Source: Nonomuraea solani
Lineage (GTDB): Bacteria > Actinomycetota > Actinomycetes > Streptosporangiales > Streptosporangiaceae
Assembly (NCBI RefSeq): GCF_900108335.1
Contig: NZ_FNVT01000012.1
Coordinates: 1-64,000 of the forward strand
DNA length: 64,000 nt
Reading direction: 5' to 3'
Within the stretch, counting starts at the first letter, position 1; each line of letters starts with the position of its first letter. Positions 43,635 to 50,014 of the stretch are shown piece after piece. Both the position numbers and the translations under genes were made by a program. The notes beneath the pieces were generated by a model. That model was not told the origin of the DNA, made no database searches, and saw nothing but the letters and a program-made list of their open reading frames with translations.

Positions 43635-44467
43635 CAGGTGTTCACCCCGTGTTCGCGCAGCACCTCGTTCAGCGCCGCCTTGTCATGCCGCTGCCCCGGC
43701 TCCAGGCGCTTGAGCACCAGCACGCACGGCAGGCCGAACGTACCGCCGGGGAACTCCTTCTGTCGCGTGCCGCTCACGGCCACGCACCACGCGGGGATCC
43801 GGCCGCGCGCCAGCTCCTCGCCCGTCTGGACGTCGATCACCGGGATCGAGGCGGAAAGGATCGTTCCAGCCCCGACGACCGCGCCTTCGCCGACCCGCGC
43901 GCCTTCGACGATCATGGCGCGGCTGCCGATCAGCGCGTCGTCCTCGACGACGACCGGCACCGCGTTCGGCGGCTCCAGCACGCCGCCGATGCCCACGCCG
44001 CCCGACAGGTGCACGTTCCTGCCGATCTGGGCGCAGGATCCGACCGTGGCCCAGGTGTCGACCATCGTGCCGGAGTCGACGTACGCGCCGATGTTCGTGA
44101 ACGACGGCATGAGCACCACCCCGGGCGCCAGGTAGGAGCCCCAGCGGGCGATCGCGCCCGGCACGAGTCGCACGCCGTCGAAGGACGTCTTCAGCGGGAT
44201 CCTGTCGTGGTGCTGGAAGTCGCCCACCTGGGAGCGGGCCATGCCGAGCACCTTGAAGGCGAGCAGGATGGCGCGTTTGGCGCGCTCGTCCACCACGACC
44301 TCGCCGCCCACCAGGTGGGCGGCCCTGGCCGCGCCCTTGTCGAGCAGGTCCACCGCGCCCACCACCAGGTGGCGCGCCTCGGCGTCGGCCGGCGACAACT
44401 CCGCGCGGCGCTCCCACAGCTCGTCCACCACGGGGGGTATCGGTGACGAGGTGCTCACGTGACTCAT
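43634..44467 (-). CDS. dapD: Tetrahydrodipicolinate N-succinyltransferase
   Basis: A 277-residue left-handed beta-helix acyltransferase that succinylates tetrahydrodipicolinate. Hexapeptide repeats run from about residue 95 (YLAPGVVLMPSFTNIGAYVD, WATVGSCAQIGRNVHLSGGV, ALIGSRAMIVEGARVGEGAV). ATG 44467 lies on top of the divergent ATG at 44466; GTG 44458 (STSSPIPP) is an alternative. It forms an operon with dapE. Confidence 0.94.
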   Translation of the reverse strand: MSHVSTSSPIPPVVDELWERRAELSPADAEARHLVVGAVDLLDKGAARAAHLVGGEVVVDERAKRAILLAFKVLGMARSQVGDFQHHDRIPLKTSFDGVRLVPGAIARWGSYLAPGVVLMPSFTNIGAYVDSGTMVDTWATVGSCAQIGRNVHLSGGVGIGGVLEPPNAVPVVVEDDALIGSRAMIVEGARVGEGAVVGAGTILSASIPVIDVQTGEELARGRIPAWCVAVSGTRQKEFPGGTFGLPCVLVLKRLEPGQRHDKAALNEVLREHGVNT

Positions 44468-45320
44468 GGCCACGGAGCTTATCCGGCCGGGTAGGTTTTT
44501 CAGGGTGCGCGTGCGCTTCTCCCGTGGAGTCATCACCATCGCGATCATCGTCGTCGTGCTCGCCGTGGGCGTCTCCTTCGGGCTCTACCACCTGCTGAAG
44601 AGGGCGACACCGCTGGCCGTGCCCGAGGCCTACTGCACCGTGCGCGGCCCCGAGGGCACGCTCGACCTCTCCCCGCACCAGGCCCAGATCTCGGCCACCA
44701 TCGCGGCCGTCGCGGCGCGGCGCAAGCTGCCCGAGCGGGCCGTGGTGATCGCGTACGCGACGGCGATCCAGGAGTCGAAGCTCGCCAACATCAACTACGG
44801 CGACCGCGACTCGGTGGGGGTGTTCCAGCAGCGGCCGTCGCAGGGCTGGGGCACCAGGAAGCAGCTCATGGATCCCGTCTACGCCACGAACAAGTTCTTC
44901 GCGGCGCTGGTGAAGGTCAAGAACTATCGCAAGCTCCCGCTGGCCGAGGCGGCTCAGGCGGTGCAGCGCTCGGCGGGCGGTTACGCGTACGCGCCGCACG
45001 AGACGGACGGCAAGATCCTGGCCGCCGGCTTCACCGGGCGTGTCCCGCAGGCCGTGCACTGCTGGTATCCCCCGGACAAGACGCCTGTGCCGCAGCCGAA
45101 GGCCGACCAGGCGCGCAAACAGCTCGCCAAGGCGCTCGGGAGCACGGCGATCACCACGAAGAAGCGCGGGTGGCTGGTGGCGGCCTGGTCGGTGGCCCAT
45201 GCGGAGAAATACGCGCTCAACCGCGTCGGCTACGGCGGGGCCACCTGGGTCAACAACGTCGAGCTCGAAGGCTGGCAGACCGGCGGCAAATCAGGCACCA
45301 CCGAGGTCGACCTGAGCTGA
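44466..45320 (+). CDS. Membrane-anchored lysozyme-like / transglycosylase-like protein
   Basis: A 284-residue protein with one N-terminal transmembrane helix (GVITIAIIVVVLAVGVSFGL) and an extracellular domain. AVVIAYATAIQESKLANINY with GDRDSVGVFQQRPSQGWGT is the pattern of lysozyme-fold lytic transglycosylases, with the Glu of QES as likely catalytic acid. The remainder (SAGGYAYAPHETDGKILAAG) continues the fold. The start is uncertain: ATG 44466 overlaps dapD's start, while GTG 44505 (RVRFSRG) begins just before the helix. Wall remodelling is the likely role. Confidence 0.8.
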   Translation: MATELIRPGRFFRVRVRFSRGVITIAIIVVVLAVGVSFGLYHLLKRATPLAVPEAYCTVRGPEGTLDLSPHQAQISATIAAVAARRKLPERAVVIAYATAIQESKLANINYGDRDSVGVFQQRPSQGWGTRKQLMDPVYATNKFFAALVKVKNYRKLPLAEAAQAVQRSAGGYAYAPHETDGKILAAGFTGRVPQAVHCWYPPDKTPVPQPKADQARKQLAKALGSTAITTKKRGWLVAAWSVAHAEKYALNRVGYGGATWVNNVELEGWQTGGKSGTTEVDLS

Positions 45321-45321
45321 G

Positions 45322-45349
45322 CTGACCGGGCCGGGCCGGGCCGGGTCAG
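45322..45349. terminator. Bidirectional hairpin between convergent genes
   Basis: CTGACC ... GGTCAG with GGGCC units between them forms a GC-rich hairpin between the stop at 45320 and the convergent DUF4178 gene end at 45346. Confidence 0.55.
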
Positions 45350-46002
45350 GAGGCGCGGCGGACTATGGAGATGGAGCCGGGCGGCAGGGGCTGGGCGTAG
45401 CTGGCGGTCCAGGAGTTGCCCTGGATGCGTTCGAAGGACAGCAGCCGCCCGTCCGAGGCGCGGTAGTCGGCGAAGTCGAGCAGGCCCCTGTCCGGGTTGC
45501 CGGTGTTGCCCTCGCTCCTGAAGGCCGCCGTGCCGCGCTCGATCGGGAAGAACTCCACGCCTTCCATGATCAGCATGCTCTTGGCCGGCACCATGCCCTG
45601 CGTGGGCACCTCGGTCCAGAGCTGCACCTCCAGGTGCGGCGGGTCGCCCGCCCGCACCTCGACGGAGAGCCACTGGAGGCGGCGCGAGCCGTCACGCAGC
45701 AGATATTCGGTCCACTGCTGCCCCTGCCAGGAGATGTACATGGCGCCGAGCACGCGCGCGGGTGACCCGTGCACCTCGATCCGGTCGCCGACCCGGATCG
45801 TGCGCGGGTCGGTGTAGTCGGTGCCGGCATGCCCTGGGGCACTCACCGGGGCCGCCAGCGGGGTCTCGCTGGGAGCGGCCTCAGCCGGCGGCGCGCTCGC
45901 GCGGCCCTTCCTGTCCTGCCGCAGGGTGGTCAGAAACGCCCCCAGCAACAGCAGGACGGTGGCGATGCTCAGCCCGAGAACGACCATGGAGGTCATGCTC
46001 AT
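45346..46002 (-). CDS. DUF4178 membrane-anchored protein
   Basis: A 218-residue protein with one N-terminal helix (MVVLGLSIATVLLLLGAFL), a basic/Pro-rich linker and a DUF4178 beta-rich domain from ~65 (RVGDRIEVHGSPARVLGAMY; YLLRDGSRRLQWLSVEV). GGAG upstream supports ATG 46002. Function unknown; DUF4178 proteins often sit near membrane-stress or pspA-like genes elsewhere. A 63-codon frame (45881-46072) overlaps its start in another frame. Confidence 0.8.
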   Translation of the reverse strand: MSMTSMVVLGLSIATVLLLLGAFLTTLRQDRKGRASAPPAEAAPSETPLAAPVSAPGHAGTDYTDPRTIRVGDRIEVHGSPARVLGAMYISWQGQQWTEYLLRDGSRRLQWLSVEVRAGDPPHLEVQLWTEVPTQGMVPAKSMLIMEGVEFFPIERGTAAFRSEGNTGNPDRGLLDFADYRASDGRLLSFERIQGNSWTASYAQPLPPGSISIVRRAS

Positions 46003-46095
46003 CGATCAGCTCGCTCCACTCGCGGTCTGCCTCGGCATAAGCCCTTATCAATTTATGCGTGTTCAAGCCCATTCCGCTGGCTATGACGCGCGATC

Positions 46096-47166
46096 CTACT
46101 GGAGGCGGCGCACTGCCGCATCGATCCGCTCATCAGAGGCTGTGAGCGCGATGCGGATGTGCTGTCCACCTGCTGATCCGTAGAACTCGCCCGGCGCGAC
46201 CAAAATGCCGATTTCGGAGAGCTTGGCCACCTGGTCCCAGGCGTTCTGCCCGTTGGACGCCCAGAAGTACAGGCCCGCCGTCGAATGGTCGATGCTCCAT
46301 CCCGCCTTCTCCAGCGCGGGGCGAAGGAGCGTGCGGCGGGCGGAGTAGAGCTCACGCTGGTGGTCGGCGTGCGCGTCGTCGCCGAGCGCCGCCGTCATCG
46401 CCGCCTGCGCGGGCTGGGGCATGATCATGCCGGCGTGCTTGCGCGTCTCCAGCAGCCGCTTGACCAGGACGGGGTCGCCCGTCACGAACCCGGCGCGGTA
46501 TCCGGCCAGGTTGGAGCGCTTGGAGAGCGAGTGAACCGCGAGCAGCCCCTCGTGGGAGCCGCCGCAGACGTCGGGGTGCAGGATCGAGATCGGCCGCTCT
46601 TCCCAGCCCAGCTCGATGTAGCACTCGTCGGAGGCGACGATCGTGCCGCGCTCGCGAGCCCAGGACACGATCTTGCGCAGGTGCTCGGCCGGCAGCACGC
46701 GCCCCGTGGGGTTGCCAGGGGAGTTGACCCAGAGCAGGTCCACGCGCTCGGGGCCGAGCGCGACCGTGCTGTCGGAGGCCGTGCCCACCGCCCCCGCGAG
46801 CCGGGCGCCCACGTCGTAGGTGGGATAGGCCAGCTCGGGGAAGACCACCCGCCCGGCGCCCAGGTAGGTGGGCAGCCAGGCGACGAACTCCTTGGAGCCG
46901 ATCAGCGGGAGCACGTCCTGCTGATCGACGGTGACGCCGTGCCTGCGCCGCAGCCAGCCGGCCGCGGCTTCGCGCAGGGCCTTGGTGCCGTGGGTCAGCG
47001 GGTAGCCGGGACTGTTGGCGGCCTGCGCGAGGGCGTCCTGGACGAGCCGCGGCACCGGGTCGACGGGCGTGCCGATCGAGAGGTCGACGATGCCGCCGGG
47101 ATGTGCCAGTGCACGCTTCTTGTACGGCTCCAGCCGATCCCAGGGGAAGTCTGGCAGCTTGTTCAC
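46096..47166 (-). CDS. dapC: N-succinyldiaminopimelate aminotransferase
   Basis: A 356-residue class I PLP aminotransferase. The PLP lysine is in HSLSKRSNLAGYR; WVNSPGNPTGRVL and the SDECY segment (Asp for the pyridine N) are canonical, and RIALTASDERI supplies the C-terminal Arg. It converts N-succinyl-2-amino-6-ketopimelate to N-succinyl-LL-DAP. GTG 47166 has GGAGAA upstream. The neighbouring ferredoxin gene matches the Rv1177 (fdxC)/Rv1178 (dapC) pair of M. tuberculosis. Confidence 0.93.
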   Translation of the reverse strand: MNKLPDFPWDRLEPYKKRALAHPGGIVDLSIGTPVDPVPRLVQDALAQAANSPGYPLTHGTKALREAAAGWLRRRHGVTVDQQDVLPLIGSKEFVAWLPTYLGAGRVVFPELAYPTYDVGARLAGAVGTASDSTVALGPERVDLLWVNSPGNPTGRVLPAEHLRKIVSWARERGTIVASDECYIELGWEERPISILHPDVCGGSHEGLLAVHSLSKRSNLAGYRAGFVTGDPVLVKRLLETRKHAGMIMPQPAQAAMTAALGDDAHADHQRELYSARRTLLRPALEKAGWSIDHSTAGLYFWASNGQNAWDQVAKLSEIGILVAPGEFYGSAGGQHIRIALTASDERIDAAVRRLQ

Positions 47167-47273
47167 GATTCTCCAGGGTGTTGCGTTTGCCGTACCGAAG
47201 CGCGCGAACACGCCGCGCGGCCGGGCGCACCTCCGTGGATGCCCCCGCGCACGGCGTGTGTGAGAACGACCGG

Positions 47274-47600
47274 TTAGTGGTCCTCGGCCTGCGGCGGCAG
47301 AGCGGACACCACCGGGTGATCCTTCTCGATCTTGCCCACCTTCGAGGCACCTCCGGGCGAACCGAGGTCTTCGAAGAAGTCCACGTTCGCCTTGTAGAAG
47401 TCCTTCCACTGCTCGGGAAGGTCGTCTTCATAGAAAATCGCCTCGACGGGGCACACAGGCTCGCACGCGCCGCAGTCCACGCACTCGTCGGGGTGGATGT
47501 AAAGCATGCGCTCGCCCTCGTAGATGCAATCGACGGGGCATTCCTCGATGCACGCCTTGTCCAGGACGTCCACGCAAGGCTGCGCGATGACGTAGGTCAC
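47274..47600 (-). CDS. fdxC: 7Fe/8Fe-type ferredoxin
   Basis: A 108-residue ferredoxin that carries electrons between redox enzymes. Cysteines in CIEECPVDCIYEG and CVDCGACEPVCPVEAIFYED form the two cluster sites, one probably [3Fe-4S]. The C-terminal ~45 residues are the usual acidic actinobacterial extension. GTG 47600 has AAGGAGC upstream. Its partner could be a reductase or P450 outside the window. Confidence 0.95.
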   Translation of the reverse strand: MTYVIAQPCVDVLDKACIEECPVDCIYEGERMLYIHPDECVDCGACEPVCPVEAIFYEDDLPEQWKDFYKANVDFFEDLGSPGGASKVGKIEKDHPVVSALPPQAEDH

Positions 47601-47705
47601 CTCGAGCTCCTTCTTCTCCGCACCATGGCATGACTTCGACCGCGGTTTGCTACGCCCTAGTATTGCCGTGCTTGGCAGCAGGCCGAAACGGAGGGTGGCA
47701 AACTC

Positions 47706-47936
47706 GTGCCCGCACGGCTCGTCATCGCCATCACAAGTCAGGACATCGGCGCCCGGATCACCACCCGAAGACGCGTGCCTGAAGGCTTTCGCGACGCGGT
47801 GGGAATCCTCGTGTCGTGGGAGAACGGGGTGCTCGAAATCCGCAAAAGGGACGGCACCGTGGTGGTGATTCCCGAAGAGACGCTGGTGGCGGCCAAGGTC
47901 GTTCCGGCCGCGCCTCCTCGACCTGGGCGAATGTAA
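47706..47936 (+). CDS. Small SH3-like-barrel protein
   Basis: A 76-residue protein starting at GTG 47706 with GGAGGG upstream. The sequence (DIGARITTRRRVPEGFRDAV; GILVSWENGVLEIRKRDGTV; IPEETLVAAKVVPA) resembles the N-terminal SH3-like domain found in some mycobacterial-type GNAT acetyltransferases, here as a stand-alone protein with no acetyltransferase attached. A small gap of 17 bp separates it from the lipoprotein gene. Function unknown. Confidence 0.7.
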   Translation: MPARLVIAITSQDIGARITTRRRVPEGFRDAVGILVSWENGVLEIRKRDGTVVVIPEETLVAAKVVPAAPPRPGRM

Positions 47937-47953
47937 CAGCAAGTATTCGTTCT

Positions 47954-49024
47954 GTGACTGTACGTACCTGCGCCGCCGCAGCAGTGATCATCGCCAGCGC
48001 CGGATGCGGCGCGTCGTCCACGGACTCCGTCTCCACCAAGGCCGGGAACCAGCCGCCCATCAACGCGCGGGCGGCCTCGCTGAAGGCCGGCTTCGGCTCC
48101 ATGGAACGGCTCGCCGAGACCGCCAAGCGCGAGGGCGAGCTCAACGTGATCGCGCTGCCCCGCGACTGGGTCAACTTCGGCGAGATCATCGACACCTTCG
48201 CCGACAAGTACGGGCTCAAGGTCGTCCAGCTCGAACCCGGCGCTAGCAGCCGGCGCGAACTGGACGCCGCCGCGCAACTGAAGCCCGACGTGTTCGATCT
48301 CACCATGGACGTGGCCGTCTACGGCGCCGACCGGTTCGCCCCGTACAAGGTCCAGGGCTGGCAGGACCTGCCCGACCACCTCAAGGACCCGTCCGGCGCC
48401 TGGTACGCCGCCTACGGCGGCTACATGTCCATCGGGTACGACCCGCGCGCCGTCAAGCCGCCCGCCTCCTTCGCCGACCTGCTCAAGCCCGGCTACAAGG
48501 TCGCGCTCGACGGCGACCCGCTGCGCTCGGCGGCGGCGTTCGACGGGGTGATGGCGGCCTCCATGCGCGCCGGGACGCCGTCGCCGCAGCAGGGCGTGGA
48601 GCTGTTCGCCAAGCTCAAGCAGGCCGGGCGGCTCACCGATCCGGCCAAGGCCAACACCATCGTCGCCTGGGACCACCTCAACGCCGCCCGCGGCGCCGCC
48701 CACTCCGACGCCTGGAAGGTGACCATCCCCGGGGACGCGCCACTCGGCGGCTACCACGTGCAGGCGATCAACGAGGCGGCGCCGCACCCGGCGGCGGCCA
48801 GGCTCTGGCAGGAGTTCCTGTTCTCGGACGAGGGCCAGAACCTGCTCCAGAAGGGGTTCGCCCGGCCCGCGCGCGGCGAGGCGATGCTCATGAAGGGCAC
48901 GCTCGACGCCGAGCAGGCCGCCAAATTGCCCAAGGCGGCCGGGCCTCCCGTGCTCATGACGATCCCGCAGGCAGATGCCGCGAAGGCGTACCTGAAGAGG
49001 GAATGGGGGAAGAGTGTGGGATGA
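47954..49024 (+). CDS. Solute-binding lipoprotein (ABC transporter, family 1)
   Basis: A 356-residue exported lipoprotein. The lipobox is in IIASAGCGASS with Cys ~20. The mature part resembles periplasmic binding proteins of the Fe/2-aminoethylphosphonate/spermidine type (LAETAKREGELNVIALPRDW; YAAYGGYMSIGYDP; PHPAAARLWQEFLFSDEGQN). No permease or ATPase gene is next to it in the window, so it is an orphan. GTG 47954 has no clear ribosome-binding site; leaderless translation or a different start is possible. Confidence 0.85.
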   Translation: MTVRTCAAAAVIIASAGCGASSTDSVSTKAGNQPPINARAASLKAGFGSMERLAETAKREGELNVIALPRDWVNFGEIIDTFADKYGLKVVQLEPGASSRRELDAAAQLKPDVFDLTMDVAVYGADRFAPYKVQGWQDLPDHLKDPSGAWYAAYGGYMSIGYDPRAVKPPASFADLLKPGYKVALDGDPLRSAAAFDGVMAASMRAGTPSPQQGVELFAKLKQAGRLTDPAKANTIVAWDHLNAARGAAHSDAWKVTIPGDAPLGGYHVQAINEAAPHPAAARLWQEFLFSDEGQNLLQKGFARPARGEAMLMKGTLDAEQAAKLPKAAGPPVLMTIPQADAAKAYLKREWGKSVG

Positions 49025-49125
49025 GTCCGAAGTGACTTGATATGTCGGAGGGACGATCAGGCTCTAAAGTGAACGGACAGCACGGCCACGGGGGCCCGAT
49101 GTCTGATGAATGAGAGCTGATCGTC

Positions 49126-49902
49126 TTGCGATACGACACACCGAGTTTGGAGCGGTGGAACAGTCGCGCCTACGACAGCAGCTTCGGCTACGTCTCTACG
49201 CAGGGCGCGCCACTGGTCGACCTGCTCGACCCCCGGCCCGGCGAGCGCGTGCTCGATCTCGGATGCGGCACCGGGGTGCTGACCGCCCAGATCGCCTTCA
49301 GGGGCGCGGACGTCCTCGGCATCGACGGTTCCGCCGCGATGATCGAGAAGGCGATCGCGCAGTATCCGGGTATCAACTTCATCGTCGGCGACGGGCACGA
49401 CTTCACGGTCGTGAACCCGTACGACGCCGCCTTCTCCAACGCGGCGCTGCACTGGATGAGCCGCGACCCGGTGGCGGTCATCGCGAGCGTGCGCGAGGCG
49501 CTCAAGCCCGGCGGGCGCTTCGTGGCCGAAATGGGCGGCGCGGGAAACTGCGCCGAACTGACCACGGCGATGCTGACCGCGTGGCGCGAATACGGCCTGC
49601 GCGAACCTGAGCTCCCGTGGTATTTTCCCTCGCCTGCCGAGTACGCCCGCCGCCTCGAGCAGGAGGGGTTCGTCGTCAGGTTGCTCGAATACTTCGACCG
49701 GCCGACCTCCCTTGACGAGTGCCCCGGCGGGGCTGCCGACTGGGTGCGCACGTTCGCCGCCTCGGTGCTCGAAGGGCTTCCGCCGGAGATCGTGGAGCCC
49801 CTGCTCCGTCGCGTCAACGAACTGGCCGCGCCCGCACTTCGCAGGGAGACTGGCTGGATGGCCGACTACGTGCGTCTACGCTTTGCCGCTGTTCGGCGTT
49901 GA
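49126..49902 (+). CDS. SAM-dependent methyltransferase
   Basis: A 258-residue class I methyltransferase: VLDLGCGTGVLTAQIAFRGA (motif I), GIDGSAAMIEKA (acidic residue of strand 2), YDAAFSNAALHWMSRDP (motif II) and LKPGGRFVAEMGG (motif III). The pattern resembles trans-aconitate methyltransferase Tam and similar small-molecule enzymes. It starts with TTG 49126. It lies 112 bp upstream of the 50-57 kb cluster on the same strand; cotranscription is uncertain. Confidence 0.88.
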   Translation: MRYDTPSLERWNSRAYDSSFGYVSTQGAPLVDLLDPRPGERVLDLGCGTGVLTAQIAFRGADVLGIDGSAAMIEKAIAQYPGINFIVGDGHDFTVVNPYDAAFSNAALHWMSRDPVAVIASVREALKPGGRFVAEMGGAGNCAELTTAMLTAWREYGLREPELPWYFPSPAEYARRLEQEGFVVRLLEYFDRPTSLDECPGGAADWVRTFAASVLEGLPPEIVEPLLRRVNELAAPALRRETGWMADYVRLRFAAVRR

Positions 49903-50014
49903 TGCGTCGTGCATGATGCGTAGGGCTGTTTTGCCGGACTATGGTCTGTTCCGTGGGCGGCGAGATATTGGCTGCACCGCTGCGGCGGCGTGAGGGGCTG
50001 GTGAACGGAACGGG

